A stretch of 64,000 bases of DNA from Manihot esculenta. Lineage: Eukaryota > Streptophyta > Magnoliopsida > Malpighiales > Euphorbiaceae. Shown in pieces: positions 13,428 to 25,700 of this stretch (position 1 is its first letter; the number at the start of each line of letters is the position of its first letter). The stretch is from NCBI RefSeq assembly GCF_001659605.2, contig NC_035166.2, positions 20,563,225 through 20,627,224 on the forward strand. The letters run 5' to 3'. The notes below the pieces were generated by a model. It did no database searches. It was given only the letters and a program-made list of their open reading frames with translations, and had not been told where the DNA came from. A program made the translations under genes and the position numbers.

Positions 13428-14900
13428 TTCTTTTTTTTTTGGAAATACTCTATCCCTTTTTTTCCCTCCTCCTTTTTGCCCCCTATATGTTCGTCAACTT
13501 CATTTTATAGCAAAGTTTGGAGTCTGGAGTTATATAATTTGTGAAGTTTCTAGACGAGAAGCTAAATGTAAAATTCCTTTCTCCAGTTTTATCCCATGTT
13601 AGGAGCTTTTGATATTGTTTACATGCTTGGCTCGGTAATTTGCTCTCGTAATGTATACCTGGACTGGTGATCCCATCAATCAAATACGCTGAGGTTTTAC
13701 AGAATTGTGGTAATATACTGGTTTTCATAAATTTGCTTGGCCTGGGAAAAAAAGCGTTTGTTATTTATGAAATATACATAATTTGGTGAATTTTTTTAAA
13801 CAAGATAAGGAGTGTATCTATTATTTTGGAATTTATAATATTTATAGTAAAGTTACTATATTTAAGAGAGATGATTTCTTAAATTACCATGATCATTTAA
13901 TTCTGTACATAAAATTACTATATTTACTCTCATTATTGGACAGCTAAATTATTATCAGGAAGGCGAATTAAATCATATTCAATGGTCGAGTTTGATCATG
14001 CTGTTGACTGTGACTGCTGACATTTTTCTTACTTCTAAGAAAATATAATTAATATAATTAAATTTATTAATTTAATATTTTTTAATATACACTCTACACA
14101 TTTCTTCATTACTCAATTATTGTTACTATGAAAGGTTTTATTTTAAATTAATATATAAAAAGAAAGGTGACCAATAATTTGAAATAGATAAAAAAGAGAA
14201 AAATATATATCTTTATGGAATGGACAGAATAATTAACTTACAAATTCCATCCTCATAAAAATAGATTTGTATTTTTTATTCGGTATAAATTTGCAAGTCA
14301 TTTTTCCTTTTCAGACAATATTATATTAAATATCTTTTTAATATATTTCTACTTAAATTGCATTAAAAAAAATAAAATTTATTAGTTTTCAAAATAATTG
14401 AATAACGAAAAATTATGAGCAAAGTGCATATTATGAAAAATAATACAAAATTTATTGATTTAGCTATATTAATTATGTTTTCTTAATTTATCATCTTGTG
14501 GAATGGAAAAATATTAAATTTTTGTCTTTTATCAAAATTGTATATTTTTTAAAAATATTTATACTTTATAAAATTAAAATCTTTATATAGCCATTTATTA
14601 TAACCTTAAATACTATTTAATTCTTATAATTTTGCAATTTAATTTTTATAATTTTAGTTTTTTTTTTAAATTTAACACAAACATATATATTACTAGAATA
14701 ATGAATGGTGGAGGAATCAAATCTGCCATGGAAACAACTGCCCTTCCTAAAATGACTTAGAGATATACTAAAGTCGTGCACAATTTAATATTATGAAAAA
14801 TACCAGCAAAATAGGTGAAATTAGAACTAGAATTTTGCGAATTTTCTCTTGAAGCATCAGAATATCATGCATCATTTTGTAGAAAAACAAACAAGATGCC
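13428..14900. other. RAD23 3' UTR and AT-rich intergenic DNA
   Basis: The first ~320 bases are moderately GC and probably the RAD23 3' UTR. The rest is AT-rich without exons; a repeated AAATTACTATATTTA-like phrase occurs near 13850 and 13910. Confidence 0.5.
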
Positions 14901-14924
14901 GGAAAAAGGCTAATTAAATTTAAT

Positions 14925-15540
14925 GCAGATGAGAAATGTGCATTTAAAAAATAAATGAACCACATCCTCCTCATACTCTTCACAAACTAGGTAGCACGTT
15001 GGGATGTCAACCTGGTGTCCTCTCAAATTCAATCTCATTGGAAGGATATTACGACACATGCGCCATACCACGTCTTTAACCTTTCCTGCTACTTTAACAT
15101 GCCACAACTTCTTCCACGATGACATCAACAATGGTGGAATAGCAGTAGCACAACCTTGCGGTGATGTGAGCTGCCAATAGCCACTATGCACACTATAACA
15201 CCCCCGTTGTGATCCAAGCCACATCTATGTATCAGAATAAACATGTTTACTCAAGGGTATGTGTCCCTTCACACAAAAACACTATGAAAACAAGATAGGT
15301 TCCATGATCGGAATAGAACAAACACATGGATTATTAAGGCATGGCAATCAAGGCTTGCTCTGGATATTAGTAGATAAACCATCTCCAATGCGTCAGCAAA
15401 CCTCCTTAATTCAAAAATGCTCCTCCATACATAGGCAGGGGAATGGCTTAATTCTTCATTACTCATTACATAATAAGGCACTGTTTGGGCAACAGATTTG
15501 AGGAGGATTCTTTACCTGCCTTGAATAGTGAACGACGCTT
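14925..15540 (-). mobile_element. LINE (non-LTR) retrotransposon fragment, zf-RVT end
   Basis: On the minus strand, 14925-15224 encodes a segment typical of the C-terminal zinc-binding region of plant LINE ORF2: SGYWQLTSP, then WKKLWHVKVAGKVKDVVWR, then a Cys/His cluster with CEEYEEDVVHLFFKC. A few hundred bases farther 5' on the same strand (15481-15269) reads SHSPAYVWRSIFE, the motif that lies N-terminal to it in such proteins. Frame changes and stops separate the pieces, so this is a decayed 5'-truncated copy with no intact reverse transcriptase. It is isolated between RAD23 and NPF-A. Confidence 0.75.
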
Positions 15541-16411
15541 CCAGCCTTGTAAACGTTTCCAAAACTTCTAACACTAAATATAACAAAAGCTTAATTTTAT
15601 AAATATAAAAAACTTTTATTTTACTTTTAAAATAAATAATTTTAATAAAATATAAGAAAGAAATCAGTTCCCATATATTTGTGGCACTTATTTTCCTGCT
15701 TGTGTCATCTCTTGCGTCACTTTGATTCCAGCTCGCCAATAATTTTCACTTCCAATTTCCAAATACTTCTTAGAACCCACGTTGGCTGTCCAGGTCCAAC
15801 TTGTTTTTTTTTTTTTTTTAATATTCACCTTCAAAGCTATTTTCGTATTAATTTTCTATATTAAGATTAAATTTATTTTACAAATAATTATATTTTTTTA
15901 CATTATCTTAGTATTTTTAAAATAAATAGATTTAAAATATTTCACAACGAAATCAAGTCCCAATTAGTAATTTTAATTTGTTTTCAAATTTAATATTCTC
16001 ACTAAAACTCATTAAATTATTTTTTCTAATAATTTGTTCTATTAAAAATAAATCATGTGCCCATTTGAAATAAAAATAAGCAAATATGTATTTGTACGGT
16101 AAATATAAGATAGGTGATGCTGGTTTGGTATGGTTGTATTTTTTTTTGTAGAGAATAAAATTTGAAATTTTTTAAATTTATTTAAATATATTTACATTTA
16201 TGAGTATAATTGTCTTATTTTTACCTGTTTTTTCGGCGCTTATTGGATCAATAGCCTTCTCTCATTTTTTATTTTTTTAAAATTTGTGAAGTAGTTGAGA
16301 TTTTTCCATCCTCAAAATATACGTGAACATTTAGATAATTTATTTATATATATTTAATAAAATATTTATTTTTCTCAAAAATAAGAAGTATATATAATTA
16401 TTTAATTATAA
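15541..16411. other. AT-rich intergenic region
   Basis: No gene visible. It holds poly-T at about 15805-15820 and long A/T runs. A short higher-GC piece at 15660-15800 may be a remnant of the adjoining LINE or of another repeat. Confidence 0.5.
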
Positions 16412-16425
16412 ATAATTATTTAATT

Positions 16426-16517
16426 GCACTCCGAATCTTAGTCTGGTGGAAAATGTATCCTTATAGTCTTGAGAGGTCTAAGGTTCGACTTCCCCGACCC
16501 CTATTTTAAAAAAAAAT
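16426..16517 (+). mobile_element. tRNA-derived SINE, copy 1
   Basis: A ~92-bp unit begins GCACTCCGAA, contains an A-box-like TAGTCTGGTGG and a B-box-like GGTTCGACTTCC, and ends in an A-rich tail. It is flanked by a perfect 14-bp target duplication, ATAATTATTTAATT, at 16412-16425 and 16518-16531. Related copies lie at 28276-28377 (minus) and 30577-30673 (plus). This copy is the most diverged of the three. Confidence 0.85.
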
Positions 16518-16531
16518 ATAATTATTTAATT

Positions 16532-16835
16532 ATATATATATAAACCAACCAACTGGATTGAATAATTTTTCAATGACACGATTACACTTTATAATTTGTC
16601 TTCTTGTGCTTAATTTCTTCTACTCCAATCATGAAGATAAAACACCGCCCAATCTTTGCGGGATCATTTATTCAAAGAAATTTAATTAAGTAATGAAGGA
16701 TAAAGATGTATAAATTTCCTATGATTTAGTGACCCAAATTTGCATGATTGCTACTATTTTTAATTAGCTCTAAATAGTGTATATATAGACTATGTATACG
16801 TACAGCCCATTTTCAAGCTTAAGACTTTGGCTCTA
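16532..16835. promoter_or_regulatory. upstream region of NPF-A
   Basis: About 300 bases between the SINE and the NPF-A start codon. TATA-like TATATATAGAC occurs at about 16780-16790, some 50 bases before the ATG, so it is a possible core promoter with a short leader. The SINE insertion therefore lies within the proximal upstream region. Confidence 0.35.
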
Positions 16836-18886
16836 ATGGAGCAGAAGAATATGCAAGCAAAACGCAGCCGTAGAGGGCAAAAGGGTGGGATTATCACCAT
16901 GCCCTTTATCTTGGGTAAGCTCCTGTTCAGGCCAAGGAATATTCCTTTCTCCTTTAATTTCCTTTTCTGGGTACTAATAATTTTTGTAATTAAAAACTTT
17001 GTTTTTAATTTAATTGTTATTATTTTTGGTGTAGTGAATGAAATTTGTGACAAGCTGGCAGTGGTGGGTTTTGGTACCAACATGCTTAACTACTTAACAA
17101 AACAACTACATTTGCCATTAACAAGAGCTGCTAATACTCTCACCAATTTCAATGGAACTGCAAGCTTGACTCCATTGCTTGGAGCCTTCATAGCTGATGC
17201 ATATGCTGGGAGATTTTGGACAATTACTTTTGCCTCCACTATATATTTATTAGTTAAGAATCTCTCATTTTCTCATTAATATTAGCTCTCACTTCATATA
17301 AACACTGATAAAATTACTTATTACTCTAATTTTAATGTGATTAGGGAATGATCACTTTAACAATATCAGCAACACTGCCACAGCTAAGGCCACCACCATG
17401 TCAACCAAATCAAGTTTGCCAGGAAGCCAATGGAGTTCAACTTGGAATTCTCTATCTCTCTCTTCTGCTAAAATCTCTTGGATCTGGAGGAATTCGGCCC
17501 TGCGTAGCTGCATTTGGGGCAGATCAGTTTTCTGGGGAAGATCCAAAGCAAAAGATGACAACTTGGAGCTTCTTTAATTGGTACTATTTTGTCATGGGAG
17601 GATCGATTCTGTTGGCTTCAACTGTGCTTGTTTACGTTCAAGATTATGTTGGATGGAGTTGGGGCCTTGGAATTCCTACGATATCTATGTTTCTGTCAAT
17701 AGTGATATTTGTCGTTGGGTACCCACTCTATCGAATTTTAGACCCAGCTGGTAGTCCATATACGAGATTGTTACAAGTCACTGTGGCTGCATTAAGGAAA
17801 AGGAAGGTTTCTATGGTTTCCGATCCTAACTTTTTGTACAAAAATGAGGAGCTTGATGCTTCTATTTCAGCAGATGGAATGCTTAATCATACTGAACAAT
17901 TTAAGTAGGTTTCAGTTTCTGTTGCTGATATAATGCTGCTGAAGATTACCCTGATTGCTATACCTAAGAAAATCTCATTTCTGATGCCATGCAGATTTTT
18001 TGACAAGGCAGCCGTCGTAACAGAAGAGGAGAAGCTCAAACCATTAGAAAGGCCAAATCTATGGAGACTAAACACTATTCATAGAGTTGAAGAACTGAAA
18101 TCTGTGATCAAAATGTTGCCGATAATGGCTGCTGGAATCTTATTCTTTACGGCCTCTGCCCAACAGCATACATTCTCACTACAGCAAGCCAATACTATGA
18201 ACAAGCACCTTACAAATTCCTTCCAAATCCCTGCTGCTTCCATGTCTGTGTTCACTTCAACTTCCATGCTCGCTACAATTGCTTTATACGACCGTATATT
18301 TGTTCCTTTCCTTCGAAAATTCACAGGGCTCGACCGTGGAATAAATTTCTTGCAAAGAATGGCCATAGGCTTCGCCATTTCAATATTAGCCACTCTGGTT
18401 GCTGGATTTGTTGAAGTGAAGAGAAAACACATGGCATTGGCCAGTGGGCTTACGAATAGCAACAGTACCACCTTTCCCGTATCAGTTTTTTGGCTTGTGC
18501 CGCAATATAGCCTTCATGGGATATCTGAGGCTTTCATGGCAGTGGGACATTTAGAGTTTTTCTATGACCAGGCACCAGAGAGCATGAGGAGCACAGCTAC
18601 TGCCCTGTTTTGGACAGCCAATTCTGCAGGGAATTATGCAAGTACACTTCTGGTATCTCTTGTTCACAAGTTCAGTGCTAGGCCTGATGGTTCAAATTGG
18701 CTTCCTGATGATAACCTGAACATGGGGAAATTGGAGAACTTCTATTGGTTGATCACATGTTTGCAAGTTGTAAATTTTGTTTACTACTTGGTTTGTATAA
18801 AATACTATACTTTCAAGTCTCTTCAGGGACCAAGCATTGAAATTGGTGAACCAAAAGAGGAAATTGAACTTGAGAGTCAGGCTTAG
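16836..18886 (+). CDS. NPF3.1-like: NPF-A: NRT1/PTR family (NPF3.1-like) transporter, 582 aa
   Basis: Exons 16836-16914, 17035-17252, 17345-17904 and 17995-18886 join in frame; intron 3 (90 bp) is the shortest of the three paralogues. The product is a 12-helix proton-coupled transporter of the POT/PTR2 family, expected in the plasma or plastid membrane and moving nitrate/nitrite or hormones such as gibberellin; that comes from NPF3.1 relatives, not from this sequence. Visible family marks are GGIITMPFI, the NYLTKQLHLPLTRAANT segment, SLTPLLGAFIADAYAGRFWT, LGSGGIRPCVAAFGADQF, the basic central loop, and FFYDQAPESMRS near the C-terminus. The TM1 proton-coupling motif ExxE[KR] reads E-I-C-D-K, with Asp at the second acidic position. 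It is clearly diverged from NPF-B and NPF-C. Confidence 0.93.
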
Positions 18887-18889
18887 GAG

Positions 18890-20364
18890 AAATTTTATAA
18901 TACAATAATCAAAGAATAAATTTTACTTCCCCAAGTTTCTTATAGAAAGAAACTCAATTTCCTCTTAATTTTTGCATGTCATTTTGTCTTTGTATAATTT
19001 TTAAGAAGGGACAGACTTTCGGCAAAATAAAAAAATAAAAAAAATTTATAAAAGTAATATATTCATAAATATTAATCAAAATCATAATATTACTGAAGTA
19101 AGTATTCTTAATAATAAAAAAAATAATTTTTTTATATTATAAAATAATATCTTAATTTATATTATAATCTTAAGAAGCCCCTGCTCATTAACATTCTTTT
19201 TATTTAGATTCATCTAACACATGAAACTTGTATTTCTTTTTATATTCATAATAATTTCACTACATTTAGTAGGGGAATTTTAATACTTTGTATTTCTTAA
19301 ATTTAAGTCATAATAATAATTTTTTAATATAAATCATTCTCCATTTAGTCTAATTCATGAAACTTGAACTCATATTTTCCTAATTTTATTTTTTTTTCTT
19401 TTAGAATTAAATACTCTTGAACTGAAACCCATACTTTTCTAACTTTATTTTTTAAAATTTAAATAATATAATATATTTAATGGCGAATCCAGAAATTTAA
19501 GTTAGAAGTCTAATTTAAATAAGTGAATAGAAAAAATAAAACACATAAAATAATTATATATTAAAAAAATTTATATAAAAATTAATAATAATATAATAAA
19601 ATTATAATGATTTACCTATTAAATTTATATTTTTTAATTTAAATTTTATTTTTAAAATTTAAATAGTCCATATAATCTACTAAATAATATAATATTACTA
19701 ATAAAATAAAATTGAATACTCTTATTACTAAAATAAAAATTTTTTTACTATTTGAAATATTGTAACGTTGAAATCTTGAAGATTGAAAATAATAAAGAAC
19801 GGGATAGGTTAAATATTATAATATAGTTAAAAATAGCATAAAAATTAAAACGTACTAAGAATTTATTTAATAAAATAACTAAAAAATTTGAATTTACAAA
19901 ATATAAAATATTTTAATTAAATAATTTTAAAATAAAAATTAATTAATATATTTTCTAAATTTATGGAGAGTTAATTATAATTTTATTATTTTAAGGTAAA
20001 ATTATTTAAATATTCCTAAAAAGTTTAAAGATTGTGAAGGGAGTCATGGTCCGTTGGCCGCTGAATGAATATCACTCATGAAACTTATGAAATCCTTAGA
20101 AGAAAAAAAACCTATGTAATCCATGCTTTCTTATATATAAAATTTATATTTTAAAAGTTAAATACTTTAATTCAAAAAACTCATGCGATTAGTCAATTCT
20201 CTTAAATAGTTACAACATGGTAATATAAAAAAAATGCAAATAATTAATTCTAATACAATAAATAATATAATTAAGGGATTAAGAAATTATTAATGCATCC
20301 CTAAAAATTTTGGAAATTTAAAGGGTCTAATGCCCCTTGGCCTACATGTGTGTACCCCTGGCTA
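18890..20364. other. intergenic region before the copia element
   Basis: AT-rich DNA without exons. Two related higher-GC phrases (about 20035-20090 and 20325-20360: a stretch ending GGTCCGTTGGCCGC, and a GCCCCTTGGCCTACATGTG / GTACCCCTGGC stretch) look like fragments of an older dispersed repeat into which the copia element inserted. Confidence 0.4.
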
Positions 20365-20369
20365 TAAGG

Positions 20370-20606
20370 TGTTGGAAAGAATCCTCTGCCATGATTGTAA
20401 ATCAATCAGTTGTTGGAAAGAATCCTGTCATGATTGTAAATCAGTCAGTGATCAAATCTTACCATATTTAGCATAACACGATTCTAGGACATAATTGAGG
20501 GCTCAATCAAAGGTCTAATTGTTCATATCATGTACTATATAAACTCTGTAACTTACTACACAAGAGGTAAGAAAATAAAAACAGTTTTCTTCCTATAATC
20601 TCAAGA
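20370..20606 (+). repeat. 5' LTR of copia element
   Basis: It begins TGTTGGAAAG and ends TCTCAAGA, immediately before the tRNA-Met primer site. The first ~40 bases occur twice in tandem (20370-20410 and 20411-20449), a feature shared by the 3' LTR and so older than this insertion. A TATA-like ACTATATAAACTC lies near 20533-20545, as expected for the LTR promoter. Confidence 0.93.
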
Positions 20607-20618
20607 TGGTATCAGAGC
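20607..20618 (+). other. primer-binding site (tRNA-iMet)
   Basis: TGGTATCAGAGC directly abuts the 5' LTR. This is the standard copia primer-binding site complementary to the 3' end of initiator methionine tRNA. Confidence 0.93.
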
Positions 20619-20702
20619 AAGTTTCGGTCTAAAAATATAGCCATCCTGCAATAATCCTTTACCAGATACCCTTCCCAACTTCTTTCTCTCACCAAAACAA
20701 CA

Positions 20703-23700
20703 ATGGCCGACCTCCCCAGCCCGGTTGACCAATCCCAGGCAATAATTGATCCAATAGCAGACCTGTCACAAAAACTATTCCAGTTAATTCAGAATAGCCA
20801 AGATGAAAATCAGAAATCAGTGAACCAATTCACTCTTAATTCAGCAAAGATGATGGAGATGTTTATCACGGCACTACAAGGAGCCGCGAAAGGAGGAGGC
20901 ACGGGTGTCCCTTATGATCGGAAAGGAGGTATTTTAGGGTTAGAAAGGAGGGAAAATGACCTTTCTACCCCTGTCTCTTTAAATAAATCTAAATGTGCCT
21001 CTGCTTGTTTTAATTCTAACAAGGTACAAAATACTAGTGGGTGGATATTTGATTCAGGAGCCACAGACACTATGACTAATGATTCTTCAGATTTTGTTGT
21101 GTCAGCCCCACCCTCAAAATCCAATATTCTAAACGCTACCGGGGGCTCTTTTCCGGTCATCGGTAGTGGTACCATTTCTATAACCCCCACTTTAAATGTC
21201 TCCAACAGCCTCTATGTACCTTCCTTATCTTGCAAATTACTCTCTGTCAGTCAGATCACCAAACAGTTAAATTGCAGAGTACTCATGTATCCTCATTTTT
21301 GTGTTTTGCAGGATATTCATACGGGCACGGTACTGGGCCGTGGTACTGAGAAAGATGGACTGTACTATGTGGAGGAGATCTCAAGTACTGGGTCAGCTCA
21401 TTTAGCTCAAGGGTCCTCAACCCGACACCTATGGCTCTAGCACCGACGCTACGGCCATCCCTCAAGTGATTATCTTCGTACTTTGTTTCCTGAGTTTAAA
21501 TCCATTGACATTCCAGTTTGTTCTTCATGCGTGCTTGCTAAGAGTCATAAGAGTACTTATCATATATCCACAAATAAATCTGATACTCCCTTCTCAATAA
21601 TACACTCTGATGTATGGGGGCCTGCCCCGGAAACTGTCTCCCCTGATTATAGATACTTTGTGACTTTTATTGATGATTGCACTCGTGTTACTTGGGTTTA
21701 CCTGTTAAGACAAAAAAGTGAAGTGGCTGAGAAATTCTGTGATTTTTTCCGCATGATTAAAACCCAATTTCACAAGACCATTCAAGTCCTCCGATCTGAC
21801 AATGGGGGGGAATTTGTCAATAACCATCTCCAAACCTTTTTTCGGGATAATGGGATCCTTCACCAAACTGCTTGTCCTTATACACCACAGCAAAATGGGG
21901 TTGCTGAAAGGAAAAATTGACATATCCTTGAGACTGTCCGAGCCCTAATGTTTGAAGCCCAAGTTCCTCCTAAGTTTTGGTCTGAAGCAGTTGCCACATC
22001 CATTTACCTCATCAATCGACTTCCGTCTCGCGTCCTTAATTTCCAATCTCCCTTGCATACCTTGTCCTCTCATCACACCATCCCTTCCCTTCTCAACCTT
22101 CCACCTAAAATCTTTGGCTGTACAGTTTATGTTCACATTCCTAAAACACACCGCACTAAACTTGATCCATGTGCTCTTAAGTGTGTTTTCTTTGGTTATG
22201 GTGTCCATAAAAAGGGCTATCGGTGTTTTGACCCAATCTCTAAACGGCTCTTCACTACCATGGACTGCACTTTTCTGGAAGAGGAATATTTTTTTCTCTC
22301 GCCAACTAGCAGTGAGGGGGAGACAACGGCACAATCACCACCACTGACAAATTAGCTTAGTCAGGAGGGGCCAGAACTTGATCATTCTTCTCTTCCTGAG
22401 TCTACACCAAAACTGGGAGACACTGACCATCTAGTACAGTCCTCGGTCTCAACGTCACAACCAGAACCTGACACCGTAGAATATCCTGAGGAACACACAA
22501 CTAAGGTATGTGAATCTGAACTTTCCCCTGGTTCTAATAACCTTACTACTGAACCCATTTCCCTTGAGGTTTCTGAAACATGCCAATATGTCCTACCCCC
22601 TCGGAATAATAGAGGAATTCCACCCAGGAGATATGATCCAGAATTCGAGGCAGCCAGGTCCAGATACCTTGTGGCAAATGTTACCAGAGGAGAAAGACTA
22701 TCACCTCAGTTGGTCAACCTACAAAAAAACATTTGCTCAGAATGGATACTAAAGGATGCCACAGAGGCCCAGAAGGACAAAAGATGGGTTGAGGCGATGG
22801 AGACCGAGATGGATGCCCTGGAGAAAAACAAGACCTGGGAAAAATGCTGGCTACCCAAGGGAAAACGACCAGTGGGATGCAAATGGGTGTTTACCATAAA
22901 GTATAAGTCAGACGGAATGGTGGACAGATATAAAGCTAGACTTGTAGCAAAAGGATATACTCAGACTTATGGAGTTGACTATTCTGAAACGTTCTCTCCA
23001 GTAGCAAAAATTGATACAATACGGGTCCTATTCTCTCTAGCTGCAAACCTAGACTGGCCACTTCACCAATTTGATGTGAAAAATGCTTTCTTACATGGTG
23101 ATCTGGAGGAGGAAGTATACATGGATGCTCCACCAGGGTTCATGAGTGGGTATAGAAGGGGAGAAGTGTGTCGATTGAGGCGAGCCTTGTATGGGTTGAA
23201 ACAGTCACCCAGAACATGGTTTGAGAGATTTACTCAAGCAATGAAGAAAAATGGATATCGACAGAGTAACTCCGATCACACTCTATTCTTGAAGAGGCAA
23301 GGAAGGAAGATCACGTGTTTGATTATATACGTGGATGACATTATTATAACTGGAGATGATGTGGACGAAATCAAACAATTGAGGGACAACTTATTCTAAG
23401 AATTTGAGATGAAAGACCTGGGGATGCTAAAATATTTTCTTGGAATCGAAGTTCTCAGATCAAACCAGGGAATTCTAATATCACAGAGAAAGTACATTCT
23501 TGATCTGTTAACTGAAACAGGAATGATAGATTGCAAACCAGTCGATACTCCGGTAATGGTCAATCACGAGTTGGGCAAGGACTCAAAAGAAGGACCCACA
23601 GACAGGGGGAGGTACCAGAGACTGGTAGGAAAACTGATTTATTTATCACACACCAGACCAGACGTGGCATATGCTGTGAGTTTGGTAAGTCAGTTCATGC

Positions 23701-24284
23701 ATGATCCAAAACAAGACCATATGGAGGCAGCATTAAGAATCGTTCGATATCTGAAAGGAACAACTGGGATGGGCATGTTGTTCAAAAAGAATGGTCATTT
23801 CAGTATCAGTGGATATACGGACGCAAGTTGGGCAGGAGATCTCTCTGACAGACGATCTACTTCAGGATACTTTACCTTTGTCGGAGGAAATTTGGTAACG
23901 TGGAAAAGTAAGAAACAGAAGGTGGTGGCACTGTCAAGTGCTGAAGCAGAATTCAGGGGAATAGCAAAAGGATTGGCAGAACTCCTATGGATCAGAAAGT
24001 TGATGTTTGAGCTTGGATTTCCATCAAAGGATGCAGCTGAACTCCGTTGTGACAACAAGGCGGCAATAAGCATTTCTGAAAATCCAGTTCAGCATGATCG
24101 AACAAAACATGTTGAAATAGACCGACATTTCATCAAAGAAAAGTTGGACAGTGGTCTGATATCTTTACCGTTTGTTCGATCAGAGGATCAATGGGCGGAC
24201 ATCCTAACCAAAGCAGTAGCTGGACGAATATTCCATGAGGTTTTGGGCAAGTTGGGTATGCTAGATCCACATGAACCAACTTGA
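20703..24284 (+). pseudogene. copia polyprotein, gag-deleted with four in-frame stops
   Basis: A single reading frame runs from the ATG at 20703 to 24284 with no frameshift, but is interrupted at 21438 (TAG), 21918 (TGA), 22353 (TAG) and 23397 (TAA). Only about 60 residues of gag-like N-terminus precede the protease; no CCHC zinc knuckle is present. Protease is marked by WIFDSGATD (about 21040), GAG-pre-integrase by HRRYGHPS next to the first stop, integrase by DVWGP, FIDDCTR and RSDNGGEF, reverse transcriptase by KARLVAKGY and YVDDIIITG (about 23320), and RNase H by YTDASWAGD, SSAEAEF and the terminal KHVEIDRHFIKEKL segment. The copy cannot make its own proteins and would depend on others for movement. 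Confidence 0.93.
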
Positions 24285-24291
24285 GGGGGAG
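24280..24291 (+). other. polypurine tract of copia element
   Basis: CTTGAGGGGGAG directly precedes the 3' LTR start, the usual place and form for plus-strand priming in plant copia elements. Confidence 0.85.
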
Positions 24292-24530
24292 TGTTGGAAA
24301 GAATCCTCTGCCATGATTGTAAATCAATCAGTTGTTGGAAAGAATCCTCTGTCATGATTGTAAATCAGTCAGTGATCAAATCTTACCATATTTAGCATAG
24401 CACGATTCTAGGACATAATTGAGGGCTCAATCAAAGGTCTAATTGTTCATATCATGTACTATATAAACTCTGTAACTTACTACACGAGATATAAGAAAAT
24501 AAAAACAGTTTTCTTTCTATAATCTCAAGA
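24292..24530 (+). repeat. 3' LTR of copia element
   Basis: Nearly identical to the 5' LTR, with the same ~40-bp tandem duplication at its start and the same CTCAAGA end, followed by the TAAGG target duplication. Confidence 0.93.
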
Positions 24531-24535
24531 TAAGG

Positions 24536-25700
24536 TATATTCGAGTTCTAGAAGAGATTACAAGTAATTTTAATATTTCTTGTAAAATATTATTTTCGAG
24601 AATTGCATGTGATTCTATTTTGATATTAATTTCTATATAGACTTAGAAAATCCACACTCTCAAACAATTGTAAATAGTATATCCTTTCTTGTCTGGTTTA
24701 ATCTAATCCAATATTGCGTATCACTTGTTAAATAGACTTAACAAGATTCAAGTTCCTAATATCTTTATTATTATTATTATTATTTTAAAAAAAGCCAGCA
24801 TTCTTTTCTGCTAAAAAAAAAACTGCCAATAAGGCATATCACGTGGACTGATTTTTTTTTAATCTCTACTTTTGTTTTTCTTTCTCTCTCCTCTTTCATT
24901 TATTTCCTTTCTTTTTCATATATCTTCTATCTAATTATAGCCCCGCCATAATGAGATATTTTAAATTATAATGATTATATATAACAATTTAATAATTTCA
25001 AAATATGTGAAATGCAAAATAAATGGATAAAAAAATAAAAAAAAACTCATTCTTTTATTTTTTTTCATATATTTAGCAACAAATAAATAGTTTGTCACTG
25101 TTTTATTATGTAATTTCTCCTACTATAAGGCTCTTAATTGCATGTAGATTTGCTTAGTTACTCTAAATTTTAGAAAAGCAAACTCTAAAAAAATTTCAAC
25201 TACTACCCGTATTTATCCATTAATTCAAATTCTCGATTTTTAATCTTTATACTTAAAATTGGATAATTTTCACTTATGATTACTGAATTTAAGTAATTAT
25301 TTTATTATAATTATTAATTTTTAATTTTTTTAAAAAATTATTAATATTTAAATATTTATCATTCGAGTGAATTTTCAATAGATTTTCTGACTAAACGCAC
25401 ATGTGGCATGTCTTACATTACTCAAAAAATTTTTAAAAGAATTTTTTAAAAGAAGTTCCTTTGCTACGCCAGATGGTAGAGTTCCTTTCATATACTCTAC
25501 AATGTATATTCTCAAATCTAACTTCTCACATTTTTGCAAACCCATTTTGCTCACACATCTTAGAAGAAGTAAAGGAAAGAAAAGGAAATTGACTCATTTC
25601 ACTCGTACATCTCAAATGAAGCAAAAGGCTCAGTTACAGTGTCTGAAGGAAGCAATAGAAGCATGTAACCAATATGCAGCTGTAATCGTAATGCAGATTT
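24536..25700. other. AT-rich intergenic DNA
   Basis: No gene recognised. CT-rich and poly-T stretches lie at about 24850-24910. A + strand open frame at 25403-25702 is basic and Phe-rich at its start, without a recognised domain. Confidence 0.45.

Larger units (their letters stand above)
20365..24535 (+). mobile_element. Ty1/copia LTR retrotransposon, young but defective
   Basis: The element is bounded by the 5-bp target duplication TAAGG (20365-20369 and 24531-24535). LTRs are at 20370-20606 and 24292-24530. The primer-binding site TGGTATCAGAGC (complementary to initiator tRNA-Met) follows the 5' LTR directly at 20607, and a polypurine tract (GAGGGGGAG) precedes the 3' LTR. Domain order is protease, integrase, reverse transcriptase, RNase H, which is copia order. 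By eye the LTRs differ by about five substitutions and one 2-bp gap, so insertion is recent. Coding is broken by four in-frame stops, and gag is largely missing. Confidence 0.96.

Noticed and set aside
17345..17910. NPF-A might be a pseudogene because exon 3 runs into TAG after TTTAAG
   Set aside because: A GT donor two bases earlier (AA|GTAGGT) joins exon 4 in frame at the same position as in NPF-B and NPF-C.
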